Source: Gossypium raimondii
Taxonomy: Eukaryota; Streptophyta; Magnoliopsida; Malvales; Malvaceae
DNA: 64,000 nucleotides
NCBI RefSeq assembly: GCF_025698545.1
Contig: NC_068570.1
Location: forward strand, 55,385,924 to 55,449,923
Direction: 5' to 3'
Shown: positions 23,630 to 33,236 of the stretch, in pieces
How the letters are laid out: each line of letters begins with the position of its first letter
Position numbering within the stretch: position 1 is the first letter of the stretch
Notes under the pieces: generated by a model
Databases searched by the model: none
The model's input: only the letters and a program-made list of their open reading frames with translations
What the model was told of the DNA's origin: nothing
Translations under genes and position numbers: made by a program

Positions 23630-25210
23630 ATGGCTTCTCTCCACTCTCTCACTAGCGAGTGGCTAGGTTCTCCACTCCCGGCGGAGTTGGAGAGAGCAAC
23701 CAAAAAGGTGAAACGTAAAGACGTTTCCACGGCGTCTTGGAGATGGTATGGATAGGGAGGGCACTTCATTTAGGGATATTTTGATGGCTAAGAATGTGGG
23801 GGAAGACAAGGAGGATACCTTTTTAGATGATAGTGTTTTTGGATGGGAAATACCCTGAAATCTGTTTTTCTGAAAGAGTATGTACATTCCTGGATTGATA
23901 GAGCATGAGCAAAACCCTAGTGATCTGATGCTTGGTCGTTTGATTGGGTATAGGGCTTTGTCAGGTGAAACGCTATTTTATGGGAATTGAGCGGATCTTG
24001 ATAACAATTTCTTTCTGGTGAAATTTTCTAAGCAACATGATTATGATGAAGTTCTTTCGGGAGGACCATGGATGGTTTGTGGGCATTATTTGGTGGTACA
24101 GCCATGGAGCCAGGATTTTTCAACGGAAGAAACCCAACCTTGGAAAATTCGACTCCCGGGTCTACCATACAAGTATTATACCAAGGGTCTCATTCGGGCA
24201 ATAGCAGAAGTATTGGGAACACCACCATGAGCAATAGGGGAAGATTTGCTAGAACTGCAATTGTCCTTGATCAGTATTGACGCGCCATTGCCCAGAAAGG
24301 TGAATACGAAGGCTTTACCAACAGTATGTTACAATTGTTGACGTTTTGGTCACACCAAAGAGAGCTACGGGAAGAACACTGAGGAGGAGAACAATGGGAA
24401 ACCAAATACTCAACATCTCAATACACATACATAAACTGCAACGAGAGAAATACGTACTCAAAATGAAAATTTACATCCAAACCTATTAAGACAACATGAA
24501 ATTCCAAAACATGTAAGAAAAAATAACCTTGATCAGAATGAAACAAACACTTTAAAATAACTGAGGACAATAGAATGCAAATGACAGTAAAATAAGTACT
24601 CACTTTTGTTTCATGTTCAAGAATACAAAAATATTATTATTTACGAAGATAATATAATTTTCTCCTTAATTCAAAACCTAAATTTATTGTTACATAAACT
24701 AATTAACATATGAACTCAATTGAATGCACCAACAATACACTTTTGTAATGGAGTACTCTCCTGAGGGTAATATTATAAGTGTTTTAGAAGTATGCAATTT
24801 ATAAGTTGAAAGAGCCCTTTTCTCGGATGGGACAAGTTGAAGATTGATGGTGCGCGTAAACCAACTACGGGTATGATCACTTTTGGAAGAGTTACACGGG
24901 ATTGAAATGGAAAATGGATTGTCAGATTTTCTAGATTTACCAGTTTCTGTTCGGCATTGGAAGTGGAACTTTGGAGTGTCGTTGAAGACTTTCAGGTTAC
25001 CTGGTGGAATAGATAGAGAAGAGTTATTCTTGAATTAAATAATATTAACGTTGTTCATATATTGACCGACAGTGCTAAGGTTGGGAAGCATAACTTGAGT
25101 CGTGAAGCTCGTATGTACATGAAGAAGGAATGGGAGGTGATGATACAACACGTCTACAAGGAAGGCAATAAATTTGCTGATGGCTTAGCTTCGATGGCTT
25201 AGGGTCAACC
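23630..25210 (+). pseudogene. Internally deleted LINE (L1-type) remnant: DUF4283 ORF1 plus terminal RNase H
   Basis: From the ATG at 23630 (MASLHSLTSEW) the sequence resembles plant LINE ORF1. A DUF4283-like core, VKFSKQHDYDEVLSGGPWMV then HYLVVQPWSQDFSTEETQP, is seen at about 24010-24210. A damaged CCHC zinc knuckle follows near 24324-24378 (stop in the knuckle, last Cys lost). The reverse transcriptase and endonuclease are missing. From about 24836 to 25200 a frame with KIDGARKPTTG, ELNNINVVHILTDS and EGNKFADGLASMA matches the C-terminal RNase H of such elements. Several in-frame stops are present. Confidence 0.7.
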
Positions 25211-25379
25211 ATTGCAATGTTTTGTTTTTTTTTTTTTTTTTTACTTTCCACCCTATGCAATTTTTTATTTATTATATGCTGATGCTCATGATTTTGTAAC
25301 ACCAAGAATACTGTCTGCTTAATATTTGTTTTATTTTCTTTTTGAATAAAAAAACTTATTAACTCAATCAAATATTAAA

Positions 25380-26510
25380 AAGAAAATAAAGCATTAAAAT
25401 AAGGGAAGGGAAGAACCCAAAGCTCTCGTCAAATTAATTACACACTTCGAAAATACCAAAACTAAAATTCAATCTATTTTTAGAGAAAAATTATTAATAT
25501 AAATAAATCCAAAAAATAATGAAAATAAAAATTATTAATGTTTCAAATTAATTGTAGTAAAAAAAGCAATAAAAATAATAACATGTAACCTTTTTAAAGA
25601 AAAAACCACCTTTTACCTATTTTAATTTTTAAAATACCCATAATCCCTTCCCGACCCATAAATAGAAAGATAATGCGTTTAATAAACTCAAACCCACATG
25701 TTCCTATATTAGTAACAATACTTATGCCAATCGAACTAAAACTCAATCAAGATATTAATAAAAATGTTAATAATAAAACATTATGGAATAATATTATTAA
25801 AACACATTATCCAATAATAAAAAATACACTAGATATTCAAATTTAATGACCCAGATAAAATATATTTACTACAATTAATTTATGATTTCATCATTTTTTA
25901 AAAGAATTAAACATAATTTATTTTCCATTTTTGGGAATAAAGTATAGTTTTATCATATAAAAAGTTATAATTTAATAATTTTAAGGGTGTTGAAATGTAA
26001 TTTTTCATTTTTGGGAGGCCCAAAGCCCTTGCCTCCCCCTTTTGCATTCACCCATAAGAAACATATACCCTAGAACCAAGTTAATTTGATAGCCTATCGG
26101 AGATTGAAGAAGGAAACTGTTTGGATTTGATTTGAAGATTCGTGACATTTAAAATTGTTTTTAGAAAAATTAAATTGTAAAAGAGAAGGGGAAGAAGAGC
26201 TTTTAGTGGTACAAGTGATGCGAACGGAAAATGCCATACAACAACGATATTAACAGCTTAGTGACATAAATGAAAACTTTCAAATAATTCAATGATCATT
26301 TTGTAACTTTTTAAAGTTGAGTAACAAAAACAAAAACTTATTAATAATTTAATGACCTTAAGTATAGTTTACCCTACTTTATTTTGAATCCAGTAAAAAT
26401 AATATAGTAAATGTAAAAAAAGAAAAAGAAAAAAGAAAAACAATAAAGCATTGGCTAACCGAAGCAGAAGAAAATTCCAAACTTGCAACCAATCCCAAAC
26501 CTTATTTTAC
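25380..26510. other. AT-rich intergenic, no gene seen
   Basis: Low-complexity A/T sequence. No open frame looks like a protein and no repeat edges were fixed. Confidence 0.5.
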
Positions 26511-26520
26511 TCCATGATTC

Positions 26521-26569
26521 ACTCAAAACCACTTAATAAATATATCAACTAAAATCCCTTATAAATATT
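26521..26569 (+). promoter_or_regulatory. Promoter block shared by the cysteine-rich peptide genes (copy 3)
   Basis: actcaaaaccactt (26521-26534) is followed by aaaatccctt (26551-26560) and the TATA-like tataaatatt (26560-26569). The ATG is at 26636. The two blocks survive although the rest of the region differs from copies 1 and 2, which suggests they matter for expression. Confidence 0.65.
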
Positions 26570-26635
26570 CCAATTCTTCCCACTTATTTTCACATCATTG
26601 AAAAAAAATTAAAAAATAAATAAAATAAATAAAAA

Positions 26636-26812
26636 ATGGTTACCAAAAAAACCATTTATTTGGTAGTGCTAATGATTCTGGGTTTGATTGTGATTGCCCA
26701 AAGTGACTGTGTAGACAATTGCTATCCAAAGTGCGTTGAAGATGTTCGTGAAAAAGAAGGATGCAAACATGCATGTCAAAGATTTTGCTCCGAATATGAC
26801 GGAATGTTTTAA
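26636..26812 (+). CDS. Small secreted cysteine-rich peptide, Ole e 6-like (copy 3, intact)
   Basis: 58 residues. Residues 1-23 (MVTKKTIYLVVLMILGLIVI...) form a signal peptide. The mature part is about 34 residues with six cysteines, CVDNCYPKC, ten residues, CKHACQRFC, i.e. C-x3-C-x3-C-x10-C-x3-C-x3-C. That spacing fits the Ole e 6 pollen-allergen family of helical-hairpin peptides and differs from classical thionins or defensins. Such peptides are usually secreted and often pollen- or reproductive-tissue-expressed, but nothing here shows where this one acts. It is a single-exon gene. It is the only copy of the local family with an uninterrupted frame. The family assignment is by cysteine spacing. 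Confidence 0.72.
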   Translation: MVTKKTIYLVVLMILGLIVIAQSDCVDNCYPKCVEDVREKEGCKHACQRFCSEYDGMF

Positions 26813-27650
26813 TGATTAAGAGATATGTGATTTTCATCTACGTTACGTTATATTAAATTTTATTTTACTATATGCTCTCTTTTATTAATTTTACTTAAAA
26901 GAGATTTTGTAAAGAATATATATATAATTTAAAATAAAATTTTAGAAAGGATATATATAAAATAACATGTGAATAATTTTGGAAAGAATTTCTTGCAATT
27001 GGTTTTTAATTGATAATTAGATTTGATTTTTCGATTTATCTTAATTAATGTAAGATAAAGGAAAATTTTGATATACTATCAATAGAGATTTTACACTTTA
27101 CAAATAGGGTTAAAAGATTAACAAGAATTTTATAATGTATAGTAAAATATTAAAAAAATAGACACATAATCATTTTTAAAAGTTACTTGTGAAATAAAAT
27201 ATATATACAAGTCAATATACGAATATTAACCCGTAAATTTAATATATAAAAGACTTTGTTCGAATATGCTGAAATGTTTTATTAAAATTTCTAACATTTT
27301 AATTGAACATTTTGCTATATGTTCGCTTCTTTTTGAGCTTACGATAGAATTTTGCTTAAAATTTTTGTAAAGAATATATCGAAAACCTTTATAATCTAAA
27401 GTAAAATCTTGCGATTGTTTTTCTAAATGATGTTTAGATTTGATTATTTTATTCATCTTAGTTAATGTTAAATACGGGAATATTTAGTACACTACCAATA
27501 AAGATTTTAGACTCCACAAAAGGATTAAGGGATTAATAAGAGTTTTATAGGGATATAATAAATTTTTTAAAAAATAACACGACAATTTTTAACATTGTTT
27601 GTGGAATAAAAAATACACATCACTAACCCACAAAATAATATATAATTTGT
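26781..27650. repeat. Tandem duplication of about 470 bp taking in the 3' end of the peptide gene
   Basis: The last codons of the peptide gene (gattttgctccgaatatgac at 26781) recur at 27252 as gactttgttcgaatatgctg, followed by the same 3' flank: ttttgtaaagaatatat, agatttgatt, gatatactatcaatagag versus tagtacactaccaataaag. The second unit has no coding start, so it is a 3' fragment copy. The offset is about 471 bp with several indels. Confidence 0.75.
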
Positions 27651-27724
27651 AAAAAGAGAAAATATGATAGAATTATTCCTAACTAATGTTATAGACTTGA
27701 TAATTTGTTATTCGTATTTTTTTG

Positions 27725-28085
27725 GTGAATATATTTGAGAGGTCCCTCTACTATAGGACCATTATAAAATTAGTCTCTTTACTATTAAATGATTCAGTTT
27801 AGTCCTTGTACTATTAAAAATTAAATAATATCAAATTCAAATAGAGTTAATATTTACTGTTTAACATGATTAATAGTTTAAAATTTTATAATTCTATAAA
27901 TAAAATCTTTTATTTGTAATTTAACTGTAATTGAAAAAGCTAATTTTGAAGACATTTGTTATACAATAAATTAATTTTGTAACAATTAAGACTTGTTTGA
28001 TTCTTTTTAATAATGTAAAAACTAAATTGATTCATTTAATAATATAGAGACTAATTTAGTCTCTACCATATAAATTTTTTGTAAA
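27725..28085. mobile_element. MITE-like element, ggtccctct family (copy 2)
   Basis: It begins tttggtgaatatatttgag with aggtccctctactatagg and ends with gactaatttagtctctacca, a diverged inverted counterpart. The architecture matches 19437-19850. Non-coding. Confidence 0.5.
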
Positions 28086-28089
28086 AGAT

Positions 28090-29295
28090 AAAAGGTGGAT
28101 TTTTTCCTAATTGTAGTAATAATACTATTAATTCGTATATTTATATTATCTTTTCTTTAAAATATTTTTATTATGAATGTTTACATATTAATAATTCTCA
28201 TGGTCTGTATTCTGCACATTTTATATTTTCTTAGAATAAATTTTTATCTTAAAAAATCATGTTACCTTTTTTTTCTTCACACTTTTCTAGACCATTAAAC
28301 TTCTATAATTCCTAAATGGAAATGTTAAGTTTTCTGTAAATGGTAAGCGTAGACATGTTGTCCTGCGTGGTAGTTAACATGTATTCACCGATGATGTGAC
28401 GCTATTTTATTATATATATCATATAAATAATTAATTAAATTTTAATAAATTATTAAAAATAAATATTTAAAATTATTAAATTATAAAAATTGAAAAACTG
28501 TAAAATTGAAAAATTATTAAAATTCTCAAAAATTAGAAGTTATAAAAATAAAAATAATACAAATAATAAAATTATTAAAATTGTAAAACAATTAGAAAAA
28601 TATATAAAATACAAAAATTATTTAAAAAATTTAAATATAAAAATTAATTCCTATTACCGCAAGATTCAATCTTTTGTTCAAAGCAAAATAAATTTTGTGC
28701 GTTAATTTTCATAATTTTGATTATTGTTTTGAACTTTTTGAACTGCCACAAGAAGTTAGCCAAAAGTGAGAATTCTTTCGTCCAGTTATGAGTAATTTGA
28801 TAAATAATAAAAATCAAAAATTAAATAAAATATTTAAAAATAGACTAAACTGACTTTTTATATAATTCAAAATTGATAAAGGTATTATATTTTTCATATT
28901 AATTATTGTATCTTATTTTAATTATTTTATCTATTAATAATTTAACCTCATTTTCTTCAATGATCTTAGACATGATCATTGAATTATTTTTGGGAGGGAT
29001 ACATATATGGTCCATTAGCAAGGTTGCTTGTTCCCAATAGTCTTACAAAACAATTGCAATAGGGATTACTCGATTAAAGTGTACCTTTCTTTTTAAAGCT
29101 TAAGTGTAGCATGGTCAGCTGAATAGGAATAGTGATATTAATATCATACATAATTACTTAAATCTAAATTTTAGGTTAAATAGATCATTCTTTTGCTTAA
29201 AAACATTATTCTAATCTAATACTTCTATTTAAATCTTTCAAAGTTTCGAGCAGACTCCTAAAGTTGACCCTAAAATTGGTCTAGTAGAGACTACT
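28090..29295. other. AT-rich intergenic, no gene seen
   Basis: Contains long stretches of A and T (28430-28650 reads as K/N/I-rich nonsense). No gene or bounded repeat is supported. Confidence 0.5.
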
Positions 29296-29299
29296 TTGA

Positions 29300-30070
29300 C
29301 CTAATGACTATTGTATTTTCCACAAATTTGAACCTACAACACCATCCATCAAACAACCAAATTGCAATATATATTACTCAATAGAATACATGTATATATT
29401 CGACACAAGTATCCTGAAATTTGAGTTCATATTTTAAATATAAAGTCATTTTCTCATACCCATATTCAGATGTATCAAGTATAATAAAAATGAAAATCTG
29501 AGTAATATAAATTGCGGTAGCATAGAAACATTAACATAAATGACTCAAAATGTTGCAAATTTAGGTGCTCCATTAAACATTATGTTCAATGAGAGATGAT
29601 TCTATAACATAAATGACTACTGTATTTTCCACAACTTGAACTTACAACACCAACCTCATCCTCTGAACGAACAAAGTGCAATCTATGTTACCCAAATTGG
29701 CAGTAAATGCTAGATACAAGCATATGTCCGACACGAGTATTCTTACTTTTTCCTAAATATTTTAGAAGATGATACTACCATATCCATGTTAGAGTTTATG
29801 TCGGAGTATATTAGTCCAACTTTTCATTTTTCTCTAAGCATTTGTGCCCAACACTAGTGTCTAATGCATATTACGACATACTAGAGCCAGGCACATAACC
29901 ATACCTAACACTCCCACTTGAATTCAAGTAACATAAGTGTAAGACACAAATGTCGAACATAATTTCTTTTATGAAAATGAAATTTTGAGTAACATAGAAT
30001 GCAGTACCATGCAACATTAACATTAACGACTCAAATATTGCAAATTCGAGTGCTCCAACAAACATTATAC
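29300..30070. repeat. Tandem duplication downstream of MOCS2A
   Basis: gactattgtattttccacaa (29307) recurs as gactactgtattttccacaa (29615). A block of the type gag-aata-a-attgcggtagcatag with atgactcaaaatgttgcaaa (about 29491-29580) recurs at about 29979-30070 as atgcagtaccatg with acgactcaaatattgcaaat. The offset grows from 308 to about 489 bp, so the second unit carries about 180 bp of extra sequence. It contains tatccgacac-like motifs also seen in the COX16 5' UTR intron (about 1415-1500). Confidence 0.65.
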
Positions 30071-30128
30071 AGATGAAGCTTGTGCTTTATTCTTTGAGTG
30101 CCTTTAAGAAATATGAAACAGAAAATGC

Positions 30129-30434
30129 TTACCCGCCACTTATAGGAGGAATAATGGCCAATTCATCTTTGTCTTTCACAACAGCTGACTCGGTTGTGTA
30201 TTCTTCATTGAGAGCAAGAACAATGCACTGACGAATCTCGTCCAAGTTAGGAAACTTTGCAACAAGCTTGTTCAGACAATCTTGAGTAGTGCTACCAGAT
30301 GAAACCTCCATTGATAACTCGGTCAACCCTGTTATATCTCGAGCTTTGGCGAAGAACAGCACCTTTATCTGAACGAATGATCCATCTTTGACAACTGATT
30401 GCACTGCAGGAAGATTATCCTCCTTAGTTTTCAT
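30129..30434 (-). CDS. MOCS2A: Molybdopterin synthase sulfur carrier subunit (MOCS2A / CNX7)
   Basis: 101 residues of the MoaD/ThiS ubiquitin-like fold. Visible marks are [17 protein letters not shown], the conserved first strand and helix, and the C-terminal PPISGG, whose final glycine is thiocarboxylated and donates sulfur to cyclic pyranopterin monophosphate in molybdenum cofactor synthesis (family knowledge). The partner is the large subunit MOCS2B/CNX6, which is not in this window. The start is set at 30434 (MKTKEDNL) because the open frame further upstream runs into a splice acceptor (ttttgcag|catcaac, 30486/30485). Upstream codons are therefore 5' UTR. The length agrees with plant CNX7 proteins. 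A single coding exon is inferred. Confidence 0.9.
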   Translation of the reverse strand: MKTKEDNLPAVQSVVKDGSFVQIKVLFFAKARDITGLTELSMEVSSGSTTQDCLNKLVAKFPNLDEIRQCIVLALNEEYTTESAVVKDKDELAIIPPISGG

Positions 30435-30484
30435 GTTAACAATGGGACGCAGCACTTTATTTATCACAAATTGAACCTGTTGAT

Positions 30485-31600
30485 GCTGCAAAAGAAGAAA
30501 ATTGACTTTAAACCACCATTAGTATTCAGGGAAAAGGAAAATTCAAATCTTGTTCTTCAAGCACGGATCATAAACCAACTACCAAGCCAGATACTGGCTC
30601 AGCAGTAAATATCTGTTAGGAACCTTGATTCATGTAATACTAGAACAGAATCATAAGTACATAAATCAGGTGAACACTACATGTCAGAAATTCAAATTAC
30701 GGGGTCGAAACACGAATTCAGTTTCTCTTCCATCTACATTCAAATCAATAGATGATAATAGCAGTCCGTTGGAACAGCAAATAAGCACCAATAATACACC
30801 AACTATTGATCCAAATACCAAGTACAGCACTGATATCTACTAGAAAGCAGGATTCATGAAATACTTGAACAGAACTACAAGTACATAATTCAGTTGAAAA
30901 ATAAAGATCGGAAAATTGAATTAACGGGTTGAAACATGATACTACAAGTATAGCAATTTCTATTCTCTCTGCAATTATATTTAAATCAGTTAGGGCATCG
31001 TACATTCGTAATAATATCCCTAAAGTATTGTCCTCTTTGAGTGCCACTGCACTGAACGATGATGCTCCAATAAAATCAATTGGGAATAATAGCATTTGTC
31101 TGCATAAATAATCAGATGAACAATACATATCAGGGATTTGAACTAACAAGTCGATGGTTTTATGCAGCAATCAGACCACAAATCGCCCCCCAAAGAACCT
31201 AAAATTCAGCGTAATCCACCAAACTTACATAAAATTTAAAGATTCTAGATTACGAACTCATTTAACAGGAAGGCGATTATTGAAAACTAAAACCCGAAAT
31301 GGGTTTCTAAGGAATTAACCGATTATGCAAGGATTCAATTCAAATTAGATTGTAAATTCAGATTACAAAAGAGCAATTGGGAGATTAGAAAGAAATCGAT
31401 ACCTGGAGAGAGTCTGAAAATTACAGGATTCAGAATCAGATCGAATATTGATACCTGATAGTGTTTTTAAACAGTAAATTAGAAATTAAAAGGTTGACCA
31501 ATGATCTTAGGTTTGCTGCTAACACTGGAGAACTGATTGGTAGAGGATAAGAGAGGAGGTTATTTCTGAAGGGTTCGTCCAGGTTCAGATATGGGATTGG
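30485..31600 (-). other. 5' UTR intron and leader of MOCS2A
   Basis: The acceptor is at 30486-30487 (ttttgcag on the minus strand). Two donor candidates lie upstream: tccag|gtatcg at 31403/31402 and tcag|gtatca at 31455/31454, suggesting alternative leader splicing. The intron is about 0.9-1 kb and contains the 223-bp repeat listed separately. Donor choice is inferred. Confidence 0.5.
30620..31150. repeat. Diverged tandem repeat (unit about 223 bp) in the MOCS2A leader intron
   Basis: gattcatgtaatactagaac (30628) recurs as gattcatgaaatacttgaac (30851). Both are followed by an agtacataa-tcag-tgaa stretch and a gggt-gaaac stretch. A third partial unit occurs at about 31102-31155 (aatcagatgaacaatacata). 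Such units make misleading open frames on both strands. Confidence 0.65.
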
Positions 31601-31619
31601 TGTAGACTACAAACATTAA

Positions 31620-32200
31620 CGGAAACCATTCGTCAATTTTGTATAGGTCGGTTAAATTGGTTATAGAGTGGGAATATTTGATTATATTGATAATATTTTA
31701 GAATTAAATCCATCAATTTAATCGATTTAATATTTAATATTTTTATAATTATTTATATTTTATAGTAATATATAAGTTTGTTAAGCCATATATTTATTTT
31801 AAATATATATTTTATAATATATTTATTTTAAGTTAGTTCAGGACTATTCATGGGTTGAGTTACTCTTGACCCAATTCAAATGCATACTTGAAATTTAAAA
31901 AATATTAAGTCTAAAAAATAGTTCATTTAAAATATGAGTCAATTTTGAGCTTAAATATTTAACACCTTGAGTCTGGCTTAGCTCGACCTGTTTTTCTGTG
32001 TAAATATTATATTATTTTTATATATTATATAATTTAAAATACATAAAATTAAATCTATAATATATATAATATTACAATGTTAATACTAAATATTAAAAAA
32101 TGTATATAAAATTTTAATGAATAGAAAAATATACAAAATTATTAAATATTAATTAAAAAGAATATAAATACTTTTTAAAAATTCAAAAAATATGAGTTTA
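31620..32200. other. AT-rich intergenic, no gene seen
   Basis: Low-complexity sequence between the MOCS2A leader and a MITE. Nothing codes. Confidence 0.5.
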
Positions 32201-32207
32201 AAGAAAT

Positions 32208-32360
32208 GATTGTATGAAACTGTGATTTCACGTCATTTTTATCGCTTTCCAATGAGAAAAAATTTTGATTTGTCGCTTTCCAATGAGAAAAAAAACATAA
32301 TTTGTCATTCTCCCATTGGAAAGGGATGATGACGATGTGGAATCACAGTTTTATACAATC
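32208..32360. mobile_element. MITE with gattgtat...cacgtcat termini (copy 2)
   Basis: gattgtatgaaactgtgatt then tcacgtcat at the left is mirrored by gatgacgatgtggaatcaca then gttttatacaatc at the right. It is 153 bp and non-coding, the same family as 23327-23532. The core contains ctttccaatgagaaaaaa in two direct copies plus an inverted one. Confidence 0.75.
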
Positions 32361-32570
32361 CTTTCTGCATAAGTTCAAGTATTTTTAAGCATATCGGAGA
32401 TAATAAACAATTCTGAAATCATGCAATAAAATCCATAATTCGATATCTCAAATGCAATATATAATTCTTCATTTGTATGTTTACTGATTTTTGTCAAATT
32501 TTGCATTTACAAAATGAATAACAGTTGCTGACTTGCTGTCAACTCGAAAAATCTCTTAATCAAAGCTTAA

Positions 32571-32720
32571 TTATGACACAATTTCTCCTGCTTCAATATC
32601 ATCATACAGATCATTGCCTTTGGTTTCGTCTTCTGTGTAGTCATGTTTGAGGAACAAGCCTAGCTGATGCAGTGGATTCGGACCCCAAAGAGAGCCTCCA
32701 CATGGAATTAGGAGCTCCTT
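32571..32720 (-). pseudogene. Exon-like remnant, C-terminus of an unidentified protein
   Basis: The minus strand reads KELLIPCGGSLWGPNPLHQL, then FLKHDYTEDE and YDDIEAGEIVS before a TAA at 32573-32571. Composition and codon flow look like a genuine last exon. It ends abruptly at 32721, where the TGTTGG of a copia LTR starts. A minus-strand gene of unknown function (38849-40157) begins on the far side of that element, so this may be its detached last exon. No protein family was recognised. Confidence 0.45.
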
Positions 32721-32721
32721 T

Positions 32722-33212
32722 TGTTGGAAATTATATATTGCAAATTAATTATTCATGAGCACTATTCAAATTAAAAGTGATGATTTATCATCTTACAAAT
32801 TTAATTGTTCATAAACACTATTCAAATTAAAATTGATGATTTATCATTCAATGAATACATTTTCAAGGGACATGTTTCCCTCAAGAAGTATGTCCAATAT
32901 GAAGGGTCGTGGCTCTTCAAAATTGTATTCATTGAGTGAATATAAATAAAGGCATTATGGTGCTCACAAAATATACAATTACAATTAGTTTTATTTTCAG
33001 AAACTATAGTAAGAGTTAGGGAATTCCTTGATTTTTCTAATCAAAGGAAATTCGAAACTTTGTTGTATCTAGGGAGGACCTTTGTCTTAACCCTTTAGCA
33101 ACTTTGTGTGGGGGCAAATAGTTCTTTTTGGAAATCATCACCGGCGCCTCGAAGTGTATTGTTTATTTCTATATAAGTCTCTGATTCTATCGTCTCCACT
33201 CAAATACCTAAC
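32722..33212 (+). mobile_element. Copia-type LTR, left
   Basis: TGTTGGAAAT at 32722 to ...cctaaca at 33212, about 491 bp. The copia gag start (33237) follows within 25 bp, although a normal tRNA-Met primer site is not visible (only atcaaag). It contains two diverged copies of an actattcaaattaaaa--tg-atgatttatc block. It does not match the LTR-like segment at the right end of the element. Confidence 0.6.
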
Positions 33213-33236
33213 AATCAAAGAGAATTATTTTTGGAG

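Noticed and set aside
28490..28705. K/N/I-rich 71-codon frame
   Set aside because: Pure AT-rich composition, no start context, no family.
30435..30491. Longer N-terminus for MOCS2A starting at 30491
   Set aside because: The extra codons run through a splice acceptor (ttttgcag|catcaac); the shorter start matches the usual family length.
30745..31170. 141-codon minus-strand frame upstream of MOCS2A
   Set aside because: Falls in the leader intron and is built from the 223-bp diverged repeat; the opposite strand is open too.
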